A stretch of DNA of 64,000 nt. It comes from Paragordius varius (lineage: Eukaryota > Nematomorpha). This document shows, piece by piece, positions 1-13,300 of this stretch. Positions within the stretch are counted from its first letter, which is position 1, and each line of letters starts with the position of its first letter. The notes below the pieces were generated by a model. The model worked only from the letters and a program-made list of their open reading frames with translations. It made no database searches and was not told the DNA's origin. Position numbers and translations under genes: made by a program. Location of the stretch: NCBI GenBank assembly GCA_964247055.1, contig OZ176052.1:12524001-12588000 (forward strand), written 5' to 3'.

Positions 1-912
1 AGACAGTAAGATATTTGTATAAAAAACATACATTCGTGATAAGTCTGCTAATAGGAGACTTATCAAAATTTCAAAGTATTATAACTTGAAAAATATTGCA
101 TCTTTTTGAATTCTGTAAACTGGAGGATTGAAAGTCAGGTATCCTTTACAAATAATATATAGGGTTGAGTGAAAATGCGTAATTCTTTCGACACGAAACT
201 GAGTTTACTAAACACCTCCAAAAATTGTATAAATCTGAAGAAAATGGCATCTATACCATTGTTTCTTATTTGGTAAATATTTTTTTTATATTTTTACAGT
301 TTTAACAATTTTTTTTAAAAAAATTGTACTTCATGGTTCTGACAACAACAAAAATAAATATAGCTAAATATTATTATAATAAATTTGAATTTTGTATTCT
401 AAAATCAGCTTACCCGATAATAACCGTTTTCCCCTAAAATTTTACATGCAGAACGATATCAGATCCAGGGAAGTTTTGGTGGAATTACTTGAAAAAATTT
501 ATTATAATAATATTTAGCTATATTTATTTTTGTTGTTGTCAGAACCATGAAGTACAATTTTTTTAAAAAAAATTGTTAAAACTGTAAAAATATAAAAAAA
601 ATATTTACCAAATAAGAAACAATGGTATAGATGCCATTTTCTTCTATAATACCCAAGATTTTTTATATATTTTTTAAGATTTATAAAATTTTTGGAGGTG
701 TTTAGTAAACTCAGTTTCGTGTCGAAAGAATTACGCATTTTCACTCAACCCTATATATTATTTGTAAAGGATACCTGACTTTCAATCCTCCAGTTTACAG
801 AATTCAAAAAGATGCAATATTTTTCAAGTTATAATACTTTGAAATTTTGATAAGTCTCCTATTAGCAGACTTATCACGAATGTATGTTTTTTATACAAAT
901 ATCTTACTGTCT
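1..912. repeat. Long inverted repeat (foldback/MITE-like hairpin)
   Basis: Bases 1 to about 386 are repeated in reverse complement at about 496-912, around a loop of about 110 bases. The arms look nearly identical over their outer 220 bases. The main difference is about 37 extra bases in the right arm near 646-686. The outer end reads AGACAGTAAG at base 1 and CTTACTGTCT at 903-912. The element may continue left of the window. No protein is encoded; it looks like a non-autonomous foldback element. High arm identity suggests a young insertion or gene conversion. Confidence 0.85.
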
Positions 913-1000
913 TATGCTTACTGTCTTACCGTCTTACTATCTTACTGTCTTACCGTCTTACTATCTTTCTGTCTTACCGTCTTACTATCTTACTGACTTA
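901..1000. repeat. Degenerate 8-bp tandem array at hairpin edge
   Basis: Units of the form CTTACTGT, CTTACCGT and CTTACTAT recur about a dozen times, forming a 24-bp higher-order repeat. The array starts inside the outer end of the inverted repeat at 903-912. Foldback elements are known to carry short direct repeats in their termini, so it may belong to that element. Confidence 0.75.
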
Positions 1001-1599
1001 AATTCACATCAGTCTAACATTGTTTGCTTTGGTGAAGAATAATTTTTTATATTTATAGTTTAGGATGGTAAAACGAAAACGTAAAATAAGGTATCATTTT
1101 TGAATTTTTTATCATGAAGAAAATATTTTTTTGCAAATTTAGTTGTTAAAAAGCCAAGTCAACCTTTTGAGTTCCCTTTCAAACTATGAATGTTTCCCCC
1201 AATATTTAATCCAGGTATCAATTTTCTAATATATCAATTATCTTATATTTTAGGTGATAGAATCCACCTAAAAAATGATGGTGATTAAAATTTTCAGGAT
1301 TATCTACATCTTATACTATTCTTGAATCCATATGATCATCATGAACGCACACCGCATCGTACATCATTTATATAAACAAATTACCTGTATTATTATCAAT
1401 AAGAAGAATGTTAATTTCAAACATAATATGAATATTTTGTATAATTATACATTTATAATTTAAATAAATTTATTATTTGGCGATATTCAGATACTTTAAA
1501 AGATGTTTTATATATCTTGATCTTATTTTCAATCTTTGGTGACATAAGTTGTTTGTTAAAATATAAATAGTTGATGGAAAATAAAATGTCAAACATAAA

Positions 1600-2650
1600 A
1601 CCGTAACATGCATTTTTACCTACTCAGATATGTTAACTATATTTATTATATAAGTTATCAATGTAAAAAAAATATTTTAAAAAATTCAAAAAACCGCAAG
1701 TCATAGTAATTTTTACCTGTATATATCAATGTATCACAAATATATAGTAATAAATAAATTAGCAAGGTTGAACAAAAAATAAAATTTACTAATTTAATAA
1801 AAACCGCAATTTACACAAGTTTTTTAAATGTCCATATTTAGTAATTAATTAAATAACAATGATACAAGATACAAAAAATGTTACATTTGAAATTTGTTAA
1901 AAACCGCCATTTTCACCTGTATTTATTAAAATTTCCAAATATGTAGTAATTAATTACAATTAACAATATTAAATAAAAAAACAAGAAAATATTAAATTTT
2001 ATTAAATATAAAAACAACCTCATTTTTTACCTTTATTAATTGAAATGTCCAAAATTAATTAATTACAATTAACAATGAAAATCCTCTAAAACAAAAAAAT
2101 TAACTTTTTACTAAATTTTGTAATTATTATAATGTCCAAAATATGCAGTAGTTAGTTACAATTAACAATGTAAACCTAAAAAAAACAAAAAAAACTAAAT
2201 ATTTACTGAATTTGTTAAAAACCGCAAATTTTACCTGTAATTATTAAAATGTTTAAAATATGTAGTAGTTAATTACAATTAACAATGCAAAACCTAAAAA
2301 AACAAAAAAAACAAAATTTTTACTAAATTTGTTAAAAATCGCAATTTTTACCTGTAATTATTAAAATGTCCAAAATATGTAGTAGTTAATTACAATTAAC
2401 AATGCGAAACCTAAAAAACTAAATTTTTAGTAAATTTATTAAAAACCGCAATTTTTACCTCTATTTATTATAATGTCCAAAATATGTAGTAATTAATTAC
2501 AACTAACAATGCAAAACCTAAAAAACAAAAAAAAACTTAATTTTTAGGAAATTTATTAAAAACCGCAATTTTTACCTTATAAAAATAATGCAAAACATAA
2601 AAGACAAAAATCTACTTAAATTTTCACAAATATATATTTACCTGTGTTTT
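1600..2650. repeat. Minisatellite/satellite array, period about 105-120 bp
   Basis: About eight or nine diverged copies of one unit follow each other. Landmarks recur in order: AAAACCGCAATTTTTACC, ATTATTAAAATGTCC, AATATGTAGTAGTTAATTAC, AATTAACAATG. Copies are visible near 1690, 1799, 1900, 2010, 2216, 2331, 2439 and 2555. Copies in the middle (2200-2560) are more alike than those at the edges, as in arrays that expand by unequal exchange. No open frame runs through it. Confidence 0.8.
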
Positions 2651-3054
2651 TTAATTAGTAATAACAACTATATAATATTATGATACCAAGATTAATTAAT
2701 ACAGGTATTTAGCATGTTGAAAAATATTTATTATTAAATTTAGGAATAATTAATATAAAATATCTTAAAATACGTATTTTACTATTTATTAATTTATCAA
2801 AGATAAAAACCCACAAAATTCCGCATCTAAATACGTAACAACAATATTACAAATGTTAACATAAATTGCTATAATATTCCCAAAATTTAACATTGCAAAA
2901 TCCATCAAATTAAAGCCTATGTTAATTCTCACGTCAATCTTCTTTCATATGTGTACTACGAAATAATTTCGTGGGTCAGTATTTTACGCTTTTGATAAAC
3001 CATTTATGTTATTTGGCAGGCAATAAAATTACTTAACAGACATTAAAATGCATA

Positions 3055-3109
<55 letters not shown>

Positions 3110-3819
3110 AAACGGATTGGGGTGGCACAGGGCATTTTAAAATGAATATTACGTTTTGAGTAATTATTTTTATGTATAATCTTAATTTTATGAAAATATT
3201 ATAATGTTAATGCAGAAGACCTCTGGTTGCCACAATTAGGATATATACTAAAACATTTACATCATTCATTTTTTTTGATGTACAATGGATATTCTCGACA
3301 TCTAGCGATTTTAAATGACTAAAGTATAAAATAACATAAAAGTATTACTTTAAAATCTATTTTATCAATTTGGACGCAACGACACTATGTTCCGATTTGT
3401 TTTGATCAAAAGTTAACAATAAATAAATTTGCATTAAACTTGATTATTTTTGTATATCATATGCCTATAAAAGGATCGCAACCAAATAAAATCGGTTATA
3501 CACAGACAATAATGCCGGCATTTATTTTAACAGTAATGGAAACGGATAAGACTAAATAGTTCCGTCAATCTTTCGTTTTTATTTCAAGATACAATATTTT
3601 TTTCTTTGTTTGTTTAATGCAAATCGGTTACACACAAAATTCAAAAATAAAACAAAAAACTCAGTAACAAAGAACGCTTTAGAATGAGCGTTTGTGTCAT
3701 TAATTACCTCTAATATTAATGAACAAAATGTTTTACTGGCAACAATAAAAGAGCAAAAAATATAATACGGATATGGACAAGTAAAATGGTGATGTTGGAT
3801 ATAAATTTAAATATTGCAC
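2651..3819. other. Non-coding stretch with a (TA)n run
   Basis: Contains a pure TA dinucleotide run at about 3056-3106 and otherwise unremarkable AT-rich sequence. I looked on the minus strand for the next citrate synthase exons and found none, so this is probably part of a long citrate synthase intron. Confidence 0.5.
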
Positions 3820-4279
3820 CTGTTTTTCAGTTGGAATATCGCCGGTTAAAAGTAACCAAAACAATCCTTCGGGTAAAGGCTCCTCGCCTTTAGAATCTAT
3901 TTTCGGAAGTTTTTCTCTCAATTCAGGAATTGTATGGCCACGAAACTTTATACCACTTTCAGGATCTAATTCAGATGTTTCAGTCACCAAACCTTTTATA
4001 CCTCTCATTCCGCCATAAACCTACCATATTAATTCCATAATACCATGTCTACTGTTACATCGCCAATTTTTGTGGTCCCAAATTTCTTTTTAAAATCATT
4101 AACAAGGGTTAGGTGTTGTGGGATCTTTTGAGCTAACACATCTTTAAGGTTCTTAAAATATTTAAAACGATTTATACCTCATAAGTAGTATGAGTCTGAG
4201 TTTGGGAGAGGTAGCGTAATAGATACTAAATTAAAATAATAAATACTTTAGAATTGGAGGAAACGAGTTTTTTCAACAT
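3820..4279 (-). CDS. CS: Citrate synthase, mitochondrial (5' four exons, partial)
   Basis: Condenses oxaloacetate and acetyl-CoA to citrate in the mitochondrial matrix. Four exons read on the minus strand: 4279-4247, 4225-4178, 4151-4044 and 4020-3820, with GT-AG introns of 21, 26 and 23 nt and all phases zero. The first two exons give a Leu/Arg/Ser-rich presequence starting [19 protein letters not shown]. The third gives [12 protein letters not shown], as in animal citrate synthase. The fourth gives [16 protein letters not shown], then [20 protein letters not shown], both hallmark blocks of the family. Every micro-intron carries a stop or frame break, so it must be removed. The start is the only ATG before a good presequence. 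The active-site His and Asp residues lie in later exons not found in the 3.8 kb to the window edge. Either the next intron is long or the gene is truncated. Confidence 0.9.
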
Positions 4280-4366
4280 ATTTGGTAAACACACGAGAAC
4301 CTATACAAAAATAACACACATCTGACATATATAATTTATTATAGATATTTTTTAAGGATTAGCTAG

Positions 4367-5041
4367 TAGGGTTGTGCATTTAACTGCTTTTTCAAAAAAG
4401 TCCGGTCAGACCCAGTCAGGCCATGGTCATGACCACGGTCATGGTCACTTTTTAAGTTATCACGCGATATTGGATTGTAATAAAGTTCAAGCGACTTGAG
4501 TTTATGTTTTTTTAATTAGTATTATATATTTTTTGATAATTATTATTTACAAATATTTTCAACCGAATTTAATCAAAAATTTTGTTTCCAAATAAATTCA
4601 CATGTTTGCGGTCTTCTGAATCTTCAAATACTGGATTTTACAAATTTTTACCTAGTTTGTTTTACACTTTCTTTCATCATTGAAATATCCAATTATATAA
4701 TGTTTCCTTTTATTGGTTTAAAATCACATATACGGAATAAGTGCATGTTTTGCAAAGTGCTGATTGTTTTGTGAAATAACTGGATATGCTTAAATGCTTA
4801 TGTTATAAGGATGCATGTTTAACAATTTTATATTGTTAAAAAATCATATTTAAATATTTTTATATTTTTTAGAAATTATATTAAAAAATAAAAACTTACT
4901 ATCTTTCTTCCAAAAAAATGTATGAGCATTTTCAAATAACAGCTGTTTTTTTAAAATGACCATGGTCAAAAAATAAATAGTCACCGACCAAGTCATGACC
5001 CGGTCAATTCACCAGGTCATGACTTGGTCAGCACAACCCTA
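4367..5041. mobile_element. MITE with TAGGGTTGTGC termini and 8-bp target duplication
   Basis: The left end TAGGGTTGTGC matches the right end GCACAACCCTA as an inverted repeat. Sub-terminal parts are rich in GACCATGGTCATGACC-like palindromic units. The flanks are TTAGCTAG (4359-4366) and TTAGCTAC (5042-5049), a 7/8 target-site duplication. An 8-bp duplication fits the hAT superfamily. No coding sequence. Confidence 0.85.
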
Positions 5042-5447
5042 TTAGCTACTGTACTTTATTAAATATCAAAAAAATGTTTAACTTAATGCTTTCTCTGCTG
5101 CATTTATATCTTTATTTTACAGGGTAATAGTCTTTAAAATTTAGAATGAACAGATGATTTGCTATTAAGTTGACCCAAAAAATAATAAATTCACATTTCC
5201 ATGCTTTTCCTATTTCATAGACAATTAGAGCTCAAATTCATAAATATGTCATTGTTTTAATGTTTTTCTTATTATAAAAAATCTATTTTTTGCAGCTTTT
5301 TGACTTCTTGAAGCAAAATTGGTATATCTCAAGACACTATTAGAGAAATATCATATATTAGCTGGCAAGCAGGATTTTCTACCATAATATGCATCTAAGG
5401 CCTATTGTTACCGATTTTAAACTTCAAAAATAGTGATGGCGAAAGAG

Positions 5448-6334
5448 CAGGGGTGTCAAACAAGCGGTCCGGGGCCACTTGTGGCTGAAAATTTTGAGCG
5501 GTTCGATAAAATAATTTGATAAAAAACATTTTTTGCAAATAGTATAATTTTCTAATGATGTAAATAATATTAATTATTTTTCATCACCATCTAATCATTT
5601 ATTTTCTCTTAAATCTGAAAATCTTTAAAATACTTGCCACTGGTAATTATTTAGTAGCCATATTTATTAAAACCATAGTCCCATTTTTAATATTGCAGTA
5701 CCCATATTAAGGTATTCAAAAATATTGAAATTGGTAAATGTTTTTAAATTTATTTAAAGCCATATTTCTGAAAACCATAGTCTCTTTAATATAGTAATTC
5801 TCATATTATTGGAGTTATAAGTTACCTACTCCAAAAATATTTACAATTGATAAACTTTGTTTATTTAAAGCACATATGATTATTTAAAAATAACTAGTAA
5901 TCACATGGGTCATCGTAAGAGGAATATGTTTAAATTTAGGTAAAGCAAGTAAATTGTTTATATTGATCTAGACGTCGGATTTTATTTGAATACTGTAAAA
6001 GATTCCTCGGTAGCCCATACATATATTTCTAATTATCTTTCTACTATATTTTTTAATATATTTCAAAATAGCATGCTAAACACAGTAAGCAGAATTTTAA
6101 GTGATGTTTAAGTTGTCTTCTGTGATAAAAATCATCAATTTCTAGAAAATTTTTTGTGATATATTCTATATTTGTGTGGCAGATATATTTATATAATTTT
6201 TAATTGGTCCATGCATTTCATCAATTTTTTTACACATATAATACATATTAACATCAAATTTACCAATAGTAAAATATTTTTATTAGTTGAGGTCAAAAAT
6301 GTGGCTCTTCAAGCCATTTGTGTTGGCACTCCTG
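5448..6334. mobile_element. Non-autonomous hAT element (887 bp)
   Basis: Starts CAGGGGTGTCAAAC and ends GTTGGCACTCCTG. The sub-terminal GGTCCGGGGCCAC and GTGGCTCTTCAAGCC are typical of hAT elements. Flanking 8-mers CGAAAGAG and CTAAAGAG match at 7 of 8 positions. The interior is AT-rich; the short frame at 6172-6363 is not a gene. Confidence 0.85.
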
Positions 6335-6771
6335 CTAAAGAGTTCGAGACGAGAATTTTTTAAAATTAAAAATATTTTTATCTGGCCCCTTAAAGGCGCA
6401 AGAAAGCATGCTTTTAAATTCTACCCAATACCTTAAATACCTTTCAAAAGCTAAATTGTTTCTAAGGTGTAAAACAAGCCCAAAGGGTGATGAAGTGTTA
6501 ATCATATTTTTCCTTTGGGGAAGAAAACAAGTTAATATAAATTTTTTATTAAATCGGGTAAAAAATATTTTATAAAGATATTAAATTACTATGCGGTTAA
6601 AATCGCGGTAAAAAATATGCTGATCTTAAAAGATTTCGGCGAATGCACATAAAATTTGAAAAGTTATAAATATACATTGGTATCTGTAATGATATCATAG
6701 TGAAAACCTTTTCTTCCAAAATCGAAACTTTTCCCCATAATGGAAGTGAATATTTTTATAAATATTTGCAG

Positions 6772-7061
6772 TAAATTTACCCACACTTCAAACTGACCCT
6801 TAAATATTTTAAATTCACCCTCAACCACCTTGGAACATATATATTTCACCGTAAAAATAAATTGTGTTTTTCAAAATCAAAATTACCTAGGTTTTTTTAA
6901 TAATTTAAAATCAAAATTGGAAATCATAATTTATAAAAAATGTTAAAAATATGCCATTAAAAATAACATTTGAATGATACAAAAACACTATATTTTAAGG
7001 ATGAATTCGAATATGGAAGTTTAAGGGTAAATTTGACTCAAGGGTCAATTTGAGTGGTATA
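6772..7061. mobile_element. Diverged MITE, ACCATTTAC family
   Basis: The right end (CAATTTGAGTGGTATAC) and left part (TTTACCCACACTTCAAAC...TTAAATTCACCC) match the layout of better copies at 22514-22742 and 60602-60884. The shared interior includes ATGCCATTAAA near 6950. Ends are approximate. Confidence 0.5.
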
Positions 7062-7337
7062 CATTATATAAAACACCTATTTTGCGATGCCTTAAAATAC
7101 AGTGCTCATCTACATTATATTCTTTTTTAAAAAAATTCAAGAATAATTGATAGTATTGAGTAATACAATTTTATGGTGCATGTAAATTTTTATATAACAT
7201 ATTTATCAATATAAAAATTTGTCCCAAAGTTACTGATTATAACCAATGATATTTTCAACACACCTTAACATATTTGGAGTAATTTATTGTTACTACATAT
7301 TAATAATTATATACAATGGGATTTGTCAAATCTTCAC

Positions 7338-10300
7338 TGTAAATTTTGCAGTTGCTACATGTGTAACTCATATTCCGTATGACACAACTCGTGCAAATTA
7401 CATCATTAACATCGTAAACATTGTAGGATATGTTCGGGAACCATGAGGTAATGAAAGCTATATCATCAAGTATTAGGGATTAAAATGGAAATATTAAAGT
7501 ATAAACCTAACTTTTTAAAGTCAAAAGGATTTATATTTTTTTATTCACTCTAATTAAGAGAGTGAAATATGGGGTGAGTTTCGCGATGTTACATAAACCG
7601 CATATTTCACAACCGAATGTGCTATCTAAGACATATATGATTGTTTGGTATTTACTTTTTACGCCTTATATTTTGAATCATACCGTTATAAGCAATTAAT
7701 ATGATTGCACAAACAAATTTATCAGACGGAAAATATGGTGATGCCCATCGCTATTATCGAGCTTTTTTATCAAGCGTTTTCCATAAAAATTAAAATTTAA
7801 CCGAAAATTTAACATTTTAACAATTTTCGGGGATAAAATATCGAAAAAAATATTCAACATGGTCATCTATCAGGTGGTTTTAAGCCTATCTAAAAGTACG
7901 AATATTGATATAAATTACCGTGTATCCGAGAAAAATATATCGTGGTTGGAACATATAGGGAGATATTGTTAATTAATGGAGTAAGAGTCATCTTGTATAT
8001 ATTGTTTCTATAAAAGTTGAAGTGAAATCTATTTGGATCCTAAATTCATTGATTTTATTTTATACGCGTAAGATAATATATGTCAATTATATAATGACAT
8101 GCCAATCTCCAAACTTTCTGTGTTTTGTAATAAAAGTATATAAATTATTATAAAAAAACGATGCTTTTTTATGAAAAATTCCTCAACTATACTTTTTAGA
8201 ATGATAAATCATTAAATTTTTTAATTTATTGAAACTAGTGCACGGTTTCCATGAAAGGACACGAATATTATACCGGAATTAATAATAATTTTGTTATATA
8301 CTATTTGGAAATCTCGTGATATAAATAATCTTAATGCATTTGAGTTTAAACGAATTCGTTAAGCAATCTGAGCATATAAAATTTAAAATAATATTCAAAG
8401 AAGAATGATTAACATTAGCCAATTGCAGCCAATAATCTACATAAAAATGAAATACCTCTAGATCCCTAATAAACATAAAGCAGATTTAACTTACACAACG
8501 TTTACTTTAATACAAAATTATCCGAATTCATTACCGAGTTGTATAAAAATTTAGACTCTGATAATCATTGTTGGCAACCATTTTTTTAGGACATCGTTTT
8601 AGACTTTCTGATGGCCTTATGTGCTTTATCAAGTAAATTAATAAAATCTTAGTAACAACCATTTATGTAACAAATGTTAATTAAATAAACTTTTATGATG
8701 AATTCAGTTTCATTGGTGAAGGTGTTGATGAGGGAGTTTAAGTTGAGGACAAAATCGGTTCCCAAATGGTTTCGGAAACTTAACCAAAATTCAGCTTTGC
8801 GTTTAGTGCTATAACCACGAAGCATCAAAATGCTTTTTACTGCTAAATCTGAAACTATTACAAACAAAATTTTTATTGATTAGTGAAATTTTTATATTTG
8901 GAAACAATTTGAGGTAATTTTCCCTGTAACAGGGGTGTCCAACATGCTTTGTTCGGCAAATAGTGCTCTAACAAATGTTAAAATGATAAAAATTTGCATT
9001 GGAAAAATTTACGTTAGAAGATATATCATCCAAAATTAAAAATAAATAGAAACAAGCAGAAATTATCAATGCAACCCGCAAAAAATCTGTGTTGGACACC
9101 TCTGCCCTAGAACGATCTTAAAAAATTATAATTGATATGGCTAATTCTAAAAAATGCAGTCACGTAAAATATCATCTCTAACATTTCGCTGCCAAAATTT
9201 CTGATTTGGGATAAATAGCTAAACTATAAATTATGTTTTTAAAATTTAATTAATATTCTATTAATTATAATCTGGTTGCGAAAATAGATTATAATTCAAC
9301 TATTAACTTGGATTTAATAGCTAAAGAACTGTAAAAAGTAAAATCTTTTTATTTGTTTAAAAGTACTAGCGTAAATCTCGTGCTGCTACGTAGCCCAAGG
9401 ATGTCCTTCGGACTTCTGGGGTGGGGGCATATTTGATTTTATAAGCAATTTTATTATGCGGCACGAAGTTCTAAAATGATTCACATAGTCTCATAAGTTA
9501 TCTGAAATTTGGCTTCAAAGGCATGCTGTATCGATATGATGGCGCAGTTGTAGGCGGGTGCGACCCACTACTTAGAGGCCAACATAAAAATGAGTTAGAT
9601 AAAAAATTTTGCCTTTATACCTGAAATCATCATTCATTCCTAATAGTTTATATATGAATGGCTTAAAACTAAATAATAGTTCAATGATAGCGCATTTTTC
9701 AGGGGGTAAAGGGCCTATATAACGGCTAATTTGAAAAATCCGCTCGACTTATATTTTTGACTTTTTATGGGTAATACTTTAAGCAGATATTGAACTCATA
9801 TGGCCTGATAGGTTTTCTGAAATTTAGCCCCAAAAGCACGCTATTTCGAGATGACGGCTAGTTTTTCGTGGCTAGCTCCTTACCTAGCAGCTATCATCAA
9901 TGAAACGCTTGACTAAAATTTTTGCCTTTTAACAGGGAATACGTGGAATCTTTAGTGATATTTTACGGTCTCATGGGCGAATAATAGAATCAAAAAATTA
10001 TTTTTGTGGACTTTGTTTTTTTTGAAAAAAATGGCATTTTACGGGGGGAGCGGGTAAAAAGAGGGCTCAAATTAAAAAAGCGAGCCGACATGTTCGGCGC
10101 AATTGAAAATAAATAAACAAAAATCATATTTGAAATTGAATGGTCCAACACGTTCTCCGGAAAATTATCTCAACACGATTTTTGTGGACTTCTGTTTACA
10201 AAAATAACCCGTTTTTTACACGGGGTGGGTCCGAACTTGGGGCCTTTAAAAAAAGGGCGAGGGGCATTCATTAATGATTATATTTTTTCGATATTTGAAT

Positions 10301-13300
10301 TTGAATGGGTCTACCGGTTTTCCGGAAACAGATCACAAAGCTAGCATTTTCCATTTTTATTAATACATAGATGATGTTCGTATTTTAGCAATAACATTAG
10401 TGATAGTAATTCTTTATACAAAACTTTACAATGTACCAGGATTCATAAGTCTTAGCTGTTATTCAAAAATCATGTATTTGCGGCACGCACTGCTTTTCCC
10501 ATTCAATTAACAGAAAAAGGCTAGACAGTCATACTATGCTGGTATAAACATATGATGAACATGCTCCATCAATTAAAACATGAGAATCGTTTTAAATTAT
10601 AAAAAGTGATTTTAATGTGAAAGGGGGTGAACGCTCTCGTAATCTACAAACTGTTTAGACGATAAAGGTTAAAGGTTATTAGATGTTTGAATAATTCAAA
10701 CTCAACGGGGATTGGCAAAATCACATGTATCTAAATAACAATCAGGAGGACAGGGGGAAAGACCAATAACCTCGGTAAATGGTTCCCTATGTCGAATCGA
10801 AAATTGCAAAGGGATTTTAAAATTCTGTTTCAACGTTACAAGAAGATTATTTTTTCATCAAATTGGGACGGGTGATTAGAATTGCATATATTTTGTAATT
10901 CTTAAGCGGACAACGTTTTCACCTTGCCAAGCCGATCCATCAACACCGAGGCTTTATTCCTTCTGCAATGAAACCATGCCTTGAGTACCAGAGTAGTATT
11001 GCGTATTATAAACTTTTGAAGCCCGGTGTAGCCGTTTAACACCCCAACAAATAATTAATTTGAACTATGCATCAATCGAAAAAAGACCGGAATAGGCCAG
11101 AAAACACGGCAAAATTCAAAACCAGTCAACGACAGCTTTAAATCACTTCAATGGGAACTTCTTTCGCATCCACTCTCCTAACCTGAACCTATTGCATTAA
11201 TATCGCACGTGCTTGCAAACCAAGACTTTAATAATTTCCAATTTGAAAAATGGATTGAAAGATGATTTGCCACATAGGCAATCAGTTTTTCTTACAGCAT
11301 TTATATTTTACCTGAGAGATGGGCGAAATATGTAGAAGCTGATGTCCAATATTTTGCATAAATATTTTGGTTTTTCTTCAATATTATCTATTCTTTTCCA
11401 AACATGTACGAGATATGACTTAATCTTAGCATGTATAATTTTACAAAAATGTATAAGAAAAAAGTAACCTTTAATGTACAAATGTGCTTAATTATTAATT
11501 TTAATATATACTTTGAAGCAGGCTTCTGTTTAAATTATTGTTAACAAACATATTACAAAATCTCGTATTGTTGCAACAATACCATCTGGCACGGAAAGAA
11601 TTTATTAAAGGATATCTATTTAGTCCTGCGGCACATTTTGTGGGAATATCCTCAAGTGCCATGCAGCTAAATAAAAATAACAAAATTTTAAAGCATTGGT
11701 ACAGCTGACAAAATAAACCCTAAAATGGGAGAAGATTTGAAATTTAACAATAGATTTTTGTATTCACTTTTAAACACTTTATGGTCTAGAATCATTTATA
11801 ATTTAAATATCTAAAAAACATTTTTATTGTTGGGCCAAATTTAAGCTTTTAGCCTTTTAGCGCATACAAATTTTTTTTTAAAAATTTAAATTGGTACAAT
11901 AATTCTCATCTCAAACTTTTCTAACGTCATTTTTTCGTCAATACTTTTTTAAATCAATACAATAGAAATATTGTATATTATGGCTAAATAATATAAATAA
12001 TTATTGACAAGCATTCGAATAACAATTCACCAGCAAATTTTTGATATTTATTTATTTTAATATCAGATGTTAACTTTTATCATGTTTCGGAGCTATCCGA
12101 ATTCGGGAACTGTAAAAAATCTAAATTTTTTATCCATACAGGAGTATTGGGTTTTTGATAATTTAATTTTAACCAAAACAACTTTCTTAACAGTAGTTGG
12201 TTTACTACTTCAAGCCCTGGGATAGAAAAATTCCCCAAAATGACATTGCATACAAATAGATGAAAATGATAGAAGTGTTAAGCATAAATAGTGTATTTTT
12301 ATTTTTCTTATAACTATTTTAATAAATATAATTTTAAGATAGCTGACTAAATACCCATAATCAATCTCTTGGGACTCATCGTTAAATTTGACATAACATA
12401 CACCGGTCGTTATGCAATACTTATATTTTTTACACTGACTGCAGTAACAACGGAATAAATCTATCAATAAAATAATATTATTTAAATAAAAAGCAGCAAG
12501 GCTTATAATTATTTCGCTGATGAATATTAAAAGTCCATATTCGAAGCCTCAAATTTTAGAAAAATTAAAATTGGAAGGAGTGGAGTTAGAAGCCACAAAA
12601 TAGGGACAATACCTATAAGAAATATTTTAATGGTTAAGCCATATACTAAGAACTGATATGGAGAATATGGATAGAAAAGGAATGATTAAATATAAATCAA
12701 ATGTTTTAATAAGACATTATTACGATGAAAAAATTAATGTTGCTAAAGATAGGCCTTTGGTAATTCTGGGATATATATGGGTAATATAAAATACCTTTTA
12801 AAGCAGGAGTTTAAATAAAAAAATTTATAGTTTTTTAAATAATTTTTGATTTAATTAAAAAATATGTATCTATAAAATAATTTTACAATCACAAGATAAA
12901 TACAATATTAAAGGCAACAATCGTATATATATATATATATATATATCATACTCAATCGATTTTCATTTTCGGCATCGATACCTATAAAAATTATACAATT
13001 ATAGTTGTCATGGAAATTTTTTTTAGATCAAAATATATAATTATATTTAATATGAAACATCCTCACCCAATTTAAAAGTTTCTCGATTACCATTGCACCA
13101 ATTGAGTTGACAACATCGCCTGCGCGACACAAAGGCCAACGACGAATTCGCATAAACATTTGGTGGCACAACGCAAAACTCGTATTTTTCAAATTTATTC
13201 AGACATCTGATTTTAAAATAGGATTTTTAATCGCATAAAATGAAATTATTAGCAATTTGCAGGATTAGGCTGCTTACTATCCAGATCCTACATACCTTTA

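Noticed and set aside
6172-6363. Open frame at the end of the hAT element
   Set aside because: Covers the terminal repeat of a non-autonomous element; no transposase motif.
8649-8867. Minus-strand frame near exon 6 of the activin-receptor-like gene
   Set aside because: No Cys pattern, signal or phase-compatible splice sites; treated as intronic.
12520-12790. Plus-strand text resembling coding (SKPQILEKLKLEGVELEATK)
   Set aside because: Stops interrupt every few dozen codons, no splice path was evident and no family was recognised; possibly an old element.
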